Part shown: positions 20,291 through 30,196 of the stretch, piece by piece
How the letters are laid out: every line of letters begins with the position of its first letter
Numbering within the stretch: the stretch's first letter is position 1
DNA from: JAGQOZ01 sp041399205
GTDB taxonomy: Bacteria > Planctomycetota > Planctomycetia > Pirellulales > Pirellulaceae
Assembly (NCBI GenBank): GCA_041399205.1
Contig: JAWKTK010000005.1
Span: 1 to 64,000 of the forward strand
Direction: 5' to 3'
DNA: 64,000 nt
Notes under the pieces: model-generated
Told to the model about the DNA's origin: nothing
Seen by the model: only the letters and a program-made list of their open reading frames with translations
Database searches by the model: none
Translations under genes and position numbers: made by a program

Positions 20291-20884
20291 AACAGCGTCT
20301 CGCTAAAAAAACCAGCAGCAGGACGACTTTCATGTTCGCCGTTCTTCACGCCAAAGTGCTCGTCGCGATTATTTTCGAAAAATTTATCGGAAGAGATTTG
20401 CAGGGTCAACCGACGCTGGGGCGAATTCGTGCTTTTTTTCACAAAGTATTTCGATCGGCCATTTCGAGAGGGGATTCGCCGGTTTTCGTCAAATGGCTAG
20501 AAAGCCGAATCATCACCCACGCACGCGTGCCAACTCCAAACAGACCGCCACTTTCTAGTGGTGAGCACTTTGCGTTTTTCGGTAGGTTTTTGTAAAATCG
20601 CTGGAGTCACAATCGACAGGTTTGGACTGTTTTGACCCGTTGATCTCGTTGCAGGCGATTGCTAACCCTTGTTGACACCATGGAAGCCGCTTGTTCGATT
20701 GTGATAGACCCGCCGGAGCATCGCCAGTGGTGCTCCACACCCATTAGACTCAGAAATGCCAGCTGCCCAGCTTCGTGCTTTGCGAACGCACAGATGTTTT
20801 GCTAGTCGAAGCAGACAGGAACAGAAGGGCAGGCAATGGACGCCGACCTTGGCAGGACTTTTGCAATACCGGAGGTATAGTCCG
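20291..20884. other. Divergent promoter region, atp operon / DUF4912 gene
   Basis: This spacer separates the minus-strand ATP synthase operon from the plus-strand DUF4912 gene. Open frames cross it on both strands but have no family resemblance. A ttgaca hexamer occurs at about 20673, with no convincing -10 at the usual distance. A GGAGG ribosome site at 20871-20875 marks the DUF4912 start. Confidence 0.5.
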
Positions 20885-22036
20885 TTGATTACTGCTGCAT
20901 CATTAAAAGAACATACTTCGAAGGATCTGGCTCAGATTGCCAAGAAGCGAGGCATATCAGGGTGGCATTCGATGAGAAAGGCGGATTTGATTAAGGCAAT
21001 TGTTCGAGATGAAAAAAAGGCCTCTGCGTCGAATGGCTCAAAAGCAAAGGCAGCCACCAGCCGAAAGAAAGCGGCTCCCGCAGCAAAAGCTCGACGCGTC
21101 AAAGCCACCGAAGCCACCAAGAAGCCGCAGAACACTCGAGTGTCTCGTCAATTGCAGCGTGCCCATCAAGAGCGAGAACAACTGAAGGATCTCTCCAAGA
21201 CGTCTCCCGCCCAACCGAATTCCACAAAGACCGGGCGAGACCGATTGGTGCTGTTGGTGCGAGACGCCTATTGGCTGCACGCTCATTGGGAATTGACCGA
21301 CCGAAGTATTCGACGAGCTCGGGCTGCGATGGCCGAACATTGGCACACCGCCAAGCCGATTTTGCGCATCTTCCAAGTGGCGACGGACGTGGCGAACATG
21401 GCCGTCGAAAGTCATCTGCGAGACATCGAAATTCACGGTGGCGTGAACAACTGGTACATCGACGTTGCGAATCCACCCAATGGCTATCGAGTAGAACTGG
21501 GCTATCGGGCTGCCAACGATCGATTCCATGTGATCGCTCGTAGCAATTCCGTCACGACTCCGACTCCAGGTAGCAGTGACGCCATCGACGAAAACTGGCA
21601 AGACGTTGCCGAGAATTGCGAAAAGATCTTTGCCATGAGCACCACGACGATGGATTCCGACGGCACGATTGCGCCAAGTGATATCCAAGAACTGTTCGAA
21701 GAGCGCTTACGCCGACCCATGGGATCTCCCATGGGCAATCGATTTGGCGTGTCGGATCTGGACGTTCGTGAAAACGATTTCCAATTGCATGTGGATGCGG
21801 AAATGATCATTTACGGAAAGACCCATTCGGATGCCCATGTTACACTCGGTTCCGAACCCATTCGCTTACGTCCTGATGGAACCTTTACCGTTCGGCTGAG
21901 CATGCCTGATCGGCGACAAGTTTTGCCAGTGGTGGCCAGCAGCCGAGACGGCGTGAAACAACAGACGATTGTCTTGGCCGTCGAACGCAACACCAAAGTC
22001 ATGGAACCGTTTGTACGCGACGCCAACGAACAATAG
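20885..22036 (+). CDS. SAP/Rho-N-like and DUF4912 domain protein
   Basis: A TTG at 20885, nine bases after GGAGG, is chosen instead of the longer frame from 20756; it gives 383 residues. Residues 1-40 (ITAASLKEHTSKDLAQIAKK and RGISGWHSMRKADLIKAI) form a Rho-N/SAP-like helix-extended-loop-helix that binds nucleic acid in other proteins. A lysine/alanine-rich linker follows. The DUF4912 domain occupies about residues 110-330, with DRLVLLVRDAYWLHAHWELT, a strand-rich core and YRVELGYRAANDRFHVIARS. The domain appears in plant and bacterial proteins with no assigned activity. A hairpin terminator follows closely. Function unknown. Confidence 0.8.
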   Translation: MITAASLKEHTSKDLAQIAKKRGISGWHSMRKADLIKAIVRDEKKASASNGSKAKAATSRKKAAPAAKARRVKATEATKKPQNTRVSRQLQRAHQEREQLKDLSKTSPAQPNSTKTGRDRLVLLVRDAYWLHAHWELTDRSIRRARAAMAEHWHTAKPILRIFQVATDVANMAVESHLRDIEIHGGVNNWYIDVANPPNGYRVELGYRAANDRFHVIARSNSVTTPTPGSSDAIDENWQDVAENCEKIFAMSTTTMDSDGTIAPSDIQELFEERLRRPMGSPMGNRFGVSDLDVRENDFQLHVDAEMIIYGKTHSDAHVTLGSEPIRLRPDGTFTVRLSMPDRRQVLPVVASSRDGVKQQTIVLAVERNTKVMEPFVRDANEQ

Positions 22037-22064
22037 CGGCAAACATTTTTCGAATGTTCATCAC

Positions 22065-22097
22065 AAAACACGCGGCATTCCGTCGCGTGTTTTTTTT
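22065..22097 (+). terminator. Rho-independent terminator after DUF4912 gene
   Basis: The arms aaaacacgcg and cgcgtgtttt surround a 9-base loop and run into a T tract. The stem is rich in CG and also has A-T pairs at its base, so it may stop transcription from both sides; the convergent ABC ATPase gene ends at 22104. Confidence 0.85.
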
Positions 22098-22103
22098 CGC
22101 CAT

Positions 22104-23138
22104 TTATGCCGGAATAAGCAGACAATCGTCCGCAAGCGCAAAGAAGCGGCAACGCTGCGGGTCGAATGAAAACTGCACACTTCGTGTATCGCGGGCCAAA
22201 ACTCCCGACGGTTGGCTGGCAACAAAATGCTGATTGTCATAGCAAACCAGCACCCAATCCGCATCCGTCGTGTGCTGGACGCGAACCACGGTTCCTAGAT
22301 CGCCCGCCTTGAGCACAATCGCATCCGCTTCGATTCCCAACCACGCCGGACCCGCAAAATCGTATCGATTCGGCAGCGAAATCTGCATTCGACCGAAGGA
22401 AAATAAATCGCCTGACAATTCGCCCAACAAGAAATTCATTTCGGGCCGGCAAAACGCAGCCACAAAGCGATTTGACGGTTGCCGCAACAATTCTTGGTAC
22501 GAACCGATTTGTTGCAGCCGACCACTGCGCATGACCAAGATGCGATCCGCCACGAATCGCACATCGTCCATCACATGCGAAACGAACAACGTGGTCACCG
22601 CATGTTCGGCAGTGAGATCCGCAATTTGCAACAGCGAATCTCGTTTGGTCAACGCGTCCAAATTGGAAACAGGTTCGTCGAACAAATAAACTTGCGGCCG
22701 CTGTGTTAGACAACGCGCCAACGCGGTGCGTTGCCGTTCGCCGCCGGATAGCTGATGCGGATAACGCTCCAAGACATCTTGCAATTGCAGCCGGCGAATC
22801 AAGCGTTGGAAATCGTCCGCTGACGCTGCGGAGTCGCGATTCGCACTGAGGATATTTTCGGCACAAGTCATATGCGGAAACAGGGCGAAGTCCTGAAACA
22901 CCATGCCGACATGTCGATCGGCTGGCCGCACATTGAGAACGCTGCGGCCATCAAATTGAATATCGCCCGAAGTGGGTTGCTCCAGACCGGCGACCAACCT
23001 TAACAAGGTCGATTTACCACTGCCAGACGGACCGACCACGCCAACAACTTCGCCCGCATGAATTTGGGCCGACAGTTCTTCCACCGCCAACGCTTTGCCA
23101 AACCGCTTGGAAACGTTATCCAGATGGATTGCAGTCAT
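22104..23138 (-). CDS. ABC transporter ATP-binding protein (MalK/PotA-like)
   Basis: The 344-residue protein has the full ATPase set: Walker A GPSGSGKST (about residue 37), Q-loop VFQDFALFPH, signature LSGGERQRTALARC, Walker B VYLFDEPVSNLD and the switch histidine in LFVSHVMDD. After residue 235 a beta-rich tail of about 100 residues resembles the TOBE/MalK regulatory domain. The family energises uptake of sugars, polyamines, molybdate or iron. No permease or binding protein is adjacent, so the substrate is open. It lies 36 bases after the SDR gene and probably shares its transcript. Confidence 0.85.
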   Translation of the reverse strand: MTAIHLDNVSKRFGKALAVEELSAQIHAGEVVGVVGPSGSGKSTLLRLVAGLEQPTSGDIQFDGRSVLNVRPADRHVGMVFQDFALFPHMTCAENILSANRDSAASADDFQRLIRRLQLQDVLERYPHQLSGGERQRTALARCLTQRPQVYLFDEPVSNLDALTKRDSLLQIADLTAEHAVTTLFVSHVMDDVRFVADRILVMRSGRLQQIGSYQELLRQPSNRFVAAFCRPEMNFLLGELSGDLFSFGRMQISLPNRYDFAGPAWLGIEADAIVLKAGDLGTVVRVQHTTDADWVLVCYDNQHFVASQPSGVLARDTRSVQFSFDPQRCRFFALADDCLLIPA

Positions 23139-23174
23139 GCCGATTCCTTGAATTCCATTCGCTGTTCACGGGCA

Positions 23175-23951
23175 CTATTTGGCCGTCCAGCCGCCGTCCA
23201 CCGTCACTAGGCTGCCGACCATGTAGTTGGCGGCGTCGCTCGATAGCAACATGGCTGCCCCTTGGATTTCGTGCAGTTCGCCCCACCGTTCCAGCGCCAC
23301 CGCGCCGATGATGTCTCGTTTGGCCTGCGGCGTTTCGGCAATGGGAATGTTCATTTCGGTCAAGAACGGACCGGGACAGATGGCGTTCACATTGATTCCA
23401 AAGGGAGCCAGTTCCAGAGCCAACGCTCGAGTCATCTGGACCACCGCTCCTTTGCTGCTGCAATACGGCGTTCGATCCGCCAGCCCTACTATCCCCAATG
23501 TACTGGCGACATTGATGATTTTCCCCGAACCTTGAATCTTCATTTGCGGCACCACCGCCTGACAGCCCAGCCAGACACCATCGACGTTGATCTGTTGCAC
23601 TTGCCGAAATTGTTCGAACGAAAGTTGGTCAATCGGACCTCGGATATTGATCCCTGCGTTGTTGACCAAAACGTCGATTCGATTCCAGCGCTGCATCACT
23701 TGTCGAACGACATCAGGCCAAGCAGTCGAGTCGCTGACATCGGCGGTAATGCCCAAGCTTTCGACGACATATTCGGCGGCGATTTCCCGAGCTGCCGAAG
23801 TGACTTGATCTGCCGTACGACTGACCAGCGCCACGTTGGCTCCGGCGGACGCCAAGCCGGCAGCCATAGCCAGTCCCAACCCTTTAGAACCACCGGTAAC
23901 GATCGCGGTCCGGCCGGTAAGATCAAACAGCTTTGTTCCAGGTAGTTTCAT
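23175..23951 (-). CDS. Short-chain dehydrogenase (gluconate 5-dehydrogenase-like)
   Basis: A classical SDR of 258 residues: cofactor loop TGGSKGLGLAMA, NNAG motif (VLVNNAGINI), catalytic serine in INVASTLGIVG, YxxxK as YCSSKGAVV, and the ICPGPFLTEM motif. The arginine after the first strand (SRTADQ) suggests NADP(H) preference, which is an inference. Such enzymes oxidise or reduce sugar acids or hydroxyacids. It lies between a RraA-like gene and an ABC ATPase on one strand, so a sugar-acid utilisation unit is possible. Confidence 0.85.
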   Translation of the reverse strand: MKLPGTKLFDLTGRTAIVTGGSKGLGLAMAAGLASAGANVALVSRTADQVTSAAREIAAEYVVESLGITADVSDSTAWPDVVRQVMQRWNRIDVLVNNAGINIRGPIDQLSFEQFRQVQQINVDGVWLGCQAVVPQMKIQGSGKIINVASTLGIVGLADRTPYCSSKGAVVQMTRALALELAPFGINVNAICPGPFLTEMNIPIAETPQAKRDIIGAVALERWGELHEIQGAAMLLSSDAANYMVGSLVTVDGGWTAK

Positions 23952-24000
23952 TGGTTTGCATCTTTCCGCAACGCAGTTCTGTCCGCCTGAAGGCGACTTG

Positions 24001-24729
24001 TCAGTTTGTTCTGGAAACGCGTTTGCGTAATTCGTTCATGGCGGCTGACATCGCTTGACTGCATTTGGCGAATTCGTCCACCGATTTCGCTCGATCACTT
24101 TGCACGTAATCCAGAATGTGGCGTTCGGCTTGAACAAATTCGCCGGCGATATCGGCTACTTCGGCAGCAATCTCCAGTGGAATCGATGTCACACCATTAG
24201 CGTCACCGTGCAGCAATTCGCCCGAATTCACCGTCAACCCGCCCACTCGCACCGGCAGCCCGACGTGTAAAATATGGCAATAGGCATGCGAACAAATCGT
24301 GCTGCCGGTGAAAACGGGATAGCCCAGCGCACGCACTTGTTCTAAATCTCGTCCACCGCCCGACGTAATCAAGCCGGTCGAACCGAAGGCCTTGTATGTG
24401 GAGCACATGACTTCGCCAAAGGTTGCTCCCACGGCCGAATCATCCAAATCTTGAAAGACCACCACGGCAGGCCCATCCAGAGTTTCAAACAACCGCAACT
24501 GCTGCTCCAAACTGCCGTAGGCGTCTCCGGCACGCGGAGGTTGATCGGAACGAAACGCCGCCGTGGCTGCAAAACCGACCATCGGTGTCATTTCCGGAAA
24601 TGCGGATTGAATCCGCTGGTCCATGAAACCATCGTTTCTGGGCCGCACGTCAAACAGTTCAATCACGTTGCAAATGGTCGGCGTATCAAACTGCCGAAGT
24701 TTATCGAGCGTTTCTGTGGAAAGACCCAT
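24001..24729 (-). CDS. RraA-like / HMG aldolase family protein
   Basis: The 242-residue protein shows the family core: TPTICNVIELF near the start, GAVATFGEV-like DSAVGATFGEVMCSTYKAFG, the binding loop TSGGGRDLEQVRALGYPVFT, and VNSGELLHGDANGVTSIPLE, whose D-x-x-GV pattern binds the metal. Family members act as 4-hydroxy-4-methyl-2-oxoglutarate aldolases or oxaloacetate decarboxylases, or inhibit RNase E (RraA proper). With an SDR downstream, an enzymatic role is more likely. It follows metH by 79 bases and may share its transcript. Confidence 0.8.
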   Translation of the reverse strand: MGLSTETLDKLRQFDTPTICNVIELFDVRPRNDGFMDQRIQSAFPEMTPMVGFAATAAFRSDQPPRAGDAYGSLEQQLRLFETLDGPAVVVFQDLDDSAVGATFGEVMCSTYKAFGSTGLITSGGGRDLEQVRALGYPVFTGSTICSHAYCHILHVGLPVRVGGLTVNSGELLHGDANGVTSIPLEIAAEVADIAGEFVQAERHILDYVQSDRAKSVDEFAKCSQAMSAAMNELRKRVSRTN

Positions 24730-24808
24730 TGAATGTGCTCCTCGCTGACATCATCACATTAGTGTGCGACGTAGGTTTCGTTCATAACCATTGAAATTCG
24801 GCGACGTG

Positions 24809-27800
24809 CTACGGTTCATAGCCAAGATTCGGCGACAACCAGCGTTCCATTTCTCGTAGCGGCATTCCTTTTCGTTTGGCGTAGCTTTCCACCTGGTCTC
24901 GAGAAACCCGGTCCACCGCAAAATACCTCGCTTCCGGATGCGCAAAATACAAACCGCTGACACTGGCCGCCGGATACATGGCGTAGCTTTCGGTCAGACT
25001 GACACCCACTTGTCGCTCGGCATCCAGCAACCGGAACAGCGTTCCCTTCTCCGTATGATCAGGGCAAGCGGGATAGCCGTGCGCCGGCCGGATGCCTCGG
25101 TATTTTTCGCCAATCAGGTCATCATTGTTAAATGCGTCGGCCGTTTCATAACCCCAAGCCACTCGAGCTTCACGATGCAGGTATTCCGCGAACGCTTCGG
25201 CCAAACGATCGGCAATGGCTTTGACCATAATGGCGTTATAGTCATCGTTTTGCTGTTCATAACGATGTACGAATTCGTCGCAACCGATGCCGGTGGTAAC
25301 GGCAAACGCGCCGATGTAATCGTGTCGCCCGGAATCTAGCGGTGCGATGTAGTCCGCCAGCGAACGAAAATCCTTTTGTCCTTGACGTTCCCATTGCTGA
25401 CGCAGCATGTGGAAACGAGCAACTTCGTTAGACCGGCTTTCGTCTTCAAACACGATCACGTCATCTGCGTCGGACGCTGCGGGCCAAAATCCGAACACAC
25501 CATTGGCGTGCAGACGTTTTTCGTGGATCGCTTGTTCCAGAATTCGCTGGGCATCGGCAAACAGTTTTTTAGCTTCTTCACCGTAGGTCGCGTCTTGCAA
25601 GATCTTGGGATACTTGACCTTCATTTCCCAAGACAGAAAGAAGGGCGACCAATCGATCAAGGGCACTAACGCTTCCAGCGGAAGGCTGGATACCAGCTTG
25701 GTTCCCAGAAACGCGGGCTTATCAATTTGTACCGAATTCCAATCGGTGGCGAACCGTCGTTCCAGTGCTTCCGCATACGGCACCAATTTGACTTGTCGCT
25801 GTCGATACGAATCGACCAATTGCTGTTGTAACGCCCGGTTTTCCTTCACAAATGCATCTTTGTTATCGGGATTGATCAACCGATCGACCACGCCGACACA
25901 CCGTGACGCGTCCAACACATGCACGGTGGGCTGGCTGTAGGCAGGCGCAATTTTGACGGCCGTGTGCTTGGCGCTGGTCGTCGCGCCGCCAATCAATAGC
26001 GGAACCTGCATGCCTTGTCGCTCCATTTCGCTGGCCACGTGTGCCATCTGATCCAGACTCGGCGTGATCAAGCCGGACAGGCCAATCACATCCACGCCTT
26101 CCTTGGCCGCGGTTTCCAAAATCTTTTCGCACGGCACCATAACGCCCAGGTCAATCACTTCGTAACTGTTGCAGCCCAGCACCACGCCGACAATGTTTTT
26201 GCCAATGTCGTGAACGTCGCCTTTGACGGTAGCCAGCAAGATCTTGCCTCGAGCCGCCTGATCTTGCGTGCCGGCTTCCATTCGTTCTTGCTCCATGTAC
26301 GGCAACAAATAAGCGACCGCCTTCTTCATGACGCGAGCAGATTTCACCACTTGCGGCAGAAACATTTTGCCTTCGCCAAACAAGTCACCAACTTTGGACA
26401 TTCCATCCATCAAAGGGCCTTCAATGACTTGCAAACAGCGGTCGAATTTCTGCCGAGCTTCCTCGGTGTCCTCTTCGATAAACCGGTCAATTCCCTTGAT
26501 TAACGCATAGCTCAGCCGTTCCGAAACAGACGCTTCTCGCCAAGCAAGATCTTCGACGGCCTTGTTCCCTTTCGGTCCTTCACCGTTTCCGCGAATTCCA
26601 ACATACGATCCGTCGCGTCGGGACGCCGGTTCAGCAACACGTCTTCTACTCGTTCCAGCATCTCGGGCGGAATGTTTTCATAAACCTCCAACTGCCCGGC
26701 ATTGACAATGCCCATGTCCAAACCGGCTTTCACCGCGTGATATAAGAACGCGGAATGCATGGCTTCACGAACCACATCATTCCCGCGGAACGAAAAGGAA
26801 ATATTGCTCACGCCACCAGAAATTTTGGCACCCGGACAGACTTGTTTGATCTTCCGAGTTGCTTCAATGAAGTTGACGGCGTAGTTATCGTGTTCTGAAA
26901 TCCCGGTAGCCACGGTCAAGATATTGGGATCAAAAATGATATCTTGCGGCGGAAAATTCAGGTCTTGTGTCAAAATATCGAACGCTCGTTTGCAGACTTC
27001 TACTTTGTGGTCGGTTTCCACGGCTTGGCCATGTTCATCAAACGCCATGACCACCACCGCAGCGCCGTAGCGGCGAACCAATTTCGCTCGTTCCCGAAAT
27101 TCATCTTCGCCATCTTTCAAACTGATCGAATTCACGATGGCCTTGCCCTGCACACACTTGAGCCCCGCTTCGATAATCTCCCATTTGGAACTATCAATCA
27201 TCACGGGAACGCTACTGATGTCGCGTTCGCCGGCAATCAAGTTCAAGTACTTGGTCATGGCCTGCACGCCGTCCAACAGAGCGTCGTCCATGTTGATGTC
27301 GATGACGCTGGCGCCGTTGGCCACTTGTTCTCGAGCTACTTCGACCGCTTCTTCAAATTCGCCGTTACGGATAAGCCGAGCAAACTTGCGCGAACCGGTG
27401 ACATTGGTCCGTTCACCCACGTTGATGAAGTTAGTGTCAGGTCGCAGCGTTAAGGGTAGGGTACCACTGAGCCGAGTGTACGGTTCCACGGTGCTGCGGC
27501 GATGCGGCTTGATTTTGCGAACGGCATCACAAATGGCGCGAATGTGATCCGGTCCCGTTCCGCAACAGCCACCGACAATATTCAGCCAGCCGTTGGAAGC
27601 GAATTCGGCCATTTGTTCGCCCATTTGCTTAGGCGTCAAATCGTATGCGCCCATTTCGTTCGGCAAGCCAGCATTGGGATGACAGCTGATATAGCAGCCG
27701 TAATTTGCGACAGTTCCGAAATATAAGGTCGCATCAATTTGGGGCCCAGCCATGCAGTTCATGCCGACGCTTAGCAGTGGAATGTGCGAAATGGAATTCC

Positions 27801-28512
27801 ACATTGCTTCTACCGATTGGCTGGAGACAAACGTGACTCCGCCTTCATTGAAAGTGGTAGAAACCATAATGGGAACTCGTTGGCCCGTCTCTTCAAAGTA
27901 GCGTTCCGCAGCGAAGAGGCACGCCTTCAGATTCAGAGTGTCGATGACCGTTTCCGGTAGCAAGATATCAACGCCACCTTCTACCAGTCCTTTCACTTGC
28001 TGATAGTAAGACTCCATCAGCATGTCAAAGGTTGCATTCCGAAAGCTGGCATCCTCTACGTCGGTGGAAATGGCTGTTTGTTTGGCGGTGGGGCCGATAG
28101 AGCCGGCCACAAAGCGAGGTTTATCGGGCGTGCGTTCGTTAAATTCGTCCACGGCTTTTCTGGCGCAGGCGACAGCTGCCATGTTAATTTCGCGCACAAT
28201 ATCGCCGCTGAGCTTGAATTCTTCGACACCCACGGGACTGGCGCCAAACGTGTTGGTGGTGACAATATCCGCGCCCGCCTCTAAATACTTGCGATGGATT
28301 TCAGTCACAGATTGAGGTTGCGTCAGGCACAGAATATCGACAAAGTTCGACAAGTCAGCCGGATGATCCGCAAACCGTTCGCCTCGCATATCCTGATCGG
28401 TCAGCTTGAGCGCTTGCACCATGGTTCCCATGGCACCGTCCAAGATCAAAATCCGATCGGACATGAGGTCACGTAACTGTTGGTCTACTTTGCTTGATTC
28501 GCAATAAAGCAT
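24809..28512 (-). CDS. metH: Cobalamin-dependent methionine synthase MetH, one frame break
   Basis: MetH transfers a methyl group from methyltetrahydrofolate to homocysteine through cobalamin. The 666-residue first frame holds the homocysteine domain (ILDGAMGTMVQ, VGGCCGTGPDHIRAI with its zinc cysteines) and the pterin domain (NVGERTNVTGSRKFARLI, NMDDALLDG). One missing base near 26535 moves the reading into the second frame, beginning ERLSYALIKGIDRFIEEDTE. The cobalamin domain follows, with KGDVHDIGKNIVGVVLGCN and its DxHxxG lower ligand, then the activation domain (RGIRPAHGYPACPDHTEKGT, AYAMYPAASVSGLYFAHPEA). Total about 1,234 residues, full length. Adding one A restores GEEASVSERL across the join, so an artefact is likely. 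Confidence 0.95.
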
Positions 28513-28931
28513 GCTAATGATTTTCTCGCGTAACAGAACTTTTTGAATAACACGGAAACCGTGGCCTAGCGAGTGCGTTAATTTTCGCTTCCATGACGCA
28601 CCATCGTGCCGGAGTCCGAAAGACGATTACTCTAATTGAAGAATTTCACCCCTGCGACCCGCAAAAACGACTTCCCACCATCATAGCCAAAACACCACCG
28701 CTGAATTACAAGCCTGCTGGAATGGGACACAATTGACCGCCTAAATCGCTTGAACCGGACAAACAAACAGATAGAACGCACACGCCAGGCAATATGCAAA
28801 GCTTAGCAAAGTTGAAAATCCGCTTCAAACCTCAAGGTTTCCCTAATCACTTCCCGATACAAAGGTAGCAAGTTCATCCTGAACCCCCGGCCCGATAGCT
28901 TAACTAGCACAGTCAGTACTGGATAGAGACC
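28513..28931. other. Divergent spacer between metH and 28932 gene
   Basis: No gene is seen. I looked for cobalamin, SAM and SAH riboswitch patterns on the metH side and found none convincing. The 28560-28615 part (cgtggcctagcgagtgcg and gcgcaccatcgtgccgg-like text) can form small hairpins of unknown meaning. Confidence 0.4.
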
Positions 28932-30140
28932 ATGATCATGGACGCGCGTCACGGCTCCCGCTCGCACACGTCAAGTTCGCGAACGCGTACGGCTTACTTT
29001 CCCATCCCGGACGTATCGGAACTCCAAACGTCAATGGAACCGATTGCGGAACAGGCCGATTCGACGGTCACATCCACTGTCGATGATTCGAGTCGTTCGC
29101 AAGGACCAGCCGGTGGGTCGAAACGCGAGCACCGGCCGAGCCCGACGATCGTTCGCGAACCAAGTCGAGACACCTTCAGTACCGACACTGCAAACGAATC
29201 GGACGAATCTGCTGTCCGACCAGCGACAACCACCAGCCGAGGTTTCTTTCCGCAGATCAAGTTCTCGAAACTTCCCGTTTGGGGATGGGCAGTTGTGGCT
29301 GCCTTTGCGGTTTGGGTTTTCTACCCTTCCAACCGGGGACCCGAAATTGCCAAACCGTCTGGCAAGCCCGCGATAGAAACGGCCCAAGACGCCTTGGCCA
29401 ATGTGACGTCCGAGCCCATTCAGCGGAAAGTGGAAACGAACGCAACGCCAGTCACGCCATCACCACAGATGGCAGCCACAAAACAGCAAGGTCCATCGCC
29501 TTTGATGGACAAGTTGGAAAAAGTGGAGCAAGCCGTTTTAGAAAAGCAGTCGGAACCAGAAGCCGAGTCAGCTACGGCTCAGCAGCCGGAAACATCGGAA
29601 CCAACGCAAGTTGCAGAATCCGCGGCTGCACCGTCGTTGCCTGCGGACACGAGCGTCGAATTCGGCCTGCAACCACCCAGCAATGGCCAGCCGCTGGAGA
29701 ATTGGTTCCATGACACATTCCCGTCGGACGCGTCAGGCACAAACCAAGACACCCAATTTCGCCAGACGTCCGCGCCTCGGGACATCCAGGCGTATCGCCC
29801 GGAAGACGGAGCATCCGCCGTTGCGAAACCAAGAAACCGGAGCCCCGAATCGTACGTCCACTTCGACGGCAGTGATTTCGGTGCCGAACCAGATTACCAA
29901 GCGGCCATGGATCAGTTCGCACAAGATCGCTCGGCCACACAACGCGCCCATACAACCGATTTCGATCCCTACGCTACGCCTGACGAATATGCGACCGGCC
30001 AACGTCGCGCTTCGTCTGACTTGGAGGCGAGGCAACCAACGAATTTCGGTCCCACGTATCCCGAGACGGACGTCCGAAACTACGATTTCCCAGAAGATGC
30101 GATCTACCGAGTTGTCCGGCAACTTGGTGCTCGTCGCTAA
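28932..30140 (+). CDS. Single-pass membrane protein with long Pro/Ala/Thr-rich region
   Basis: Family not recognised. The 402-residue protein has a disordered cytoplasm-like N-terminus (about 110 residues), one membrane segment (LPVWGWAVVAAFAVWVFYP, about residues 115-134), and a long low-complexity tail rich in Pro, Ala, Glu and Gln with a Tyr/Asp-rich end. It lies 57 bases before the autokinase-like ATPase gene and in the same direction, followed by an ExeA-like ATPase. This arrangement suggests a chain-length determinant or scaffold-type partner, but no Wzz motif is visible. No clear ribosome site precedes the ATG at 28932; a second ATG lies two codons later. Confidence 0.7.
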   Translation: MIMDARHGSRSHTSSSRTRTAYFPIPDVSELQTSMEPIAEQADSTVTSTVDDSSRSQGPAGGSKREHRPSPTIVREPSRDTFSTDTANESDESAVRPATTTSRGFFPQIKFSKLPVWGWAVVAAFAVWVFYPSNRGPEIAKPSGKPAIETAQDALANVTSEPIQRKVETNATPVTPSPQMAATKQQGPSPLMDKLEKVEQAVLEKQSEPEAESATAQQPETSEPTQVAESAAAPSLPADTSVEFGLQPPSNGQPLENWFHDTFPSDASGTNQDTQFRQTSAPRDIQAYRPEDGASAVAKPRNRSPESYVHFDGSDFGAEPDYQAAMDQFAQDRSATQRAHTTDFDPYATPDEYATGQRRASSDLEARQPTNFGPTYPETDVRNYDFPEDAIYRVVRQLGARR

Positions 30141-30196
30141 CACTGCGTTGCTTCGTTTCCTAACACCTAATCATTCGTTTTAATCGACAGGTTACC

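Noticed and set aside
28513..28931. Cobalamin or SAM riboswitch upstream of metH
   Set aside because: No B12-box or SAM-type core could be recognised in the 419-base spacer on the metH strand.
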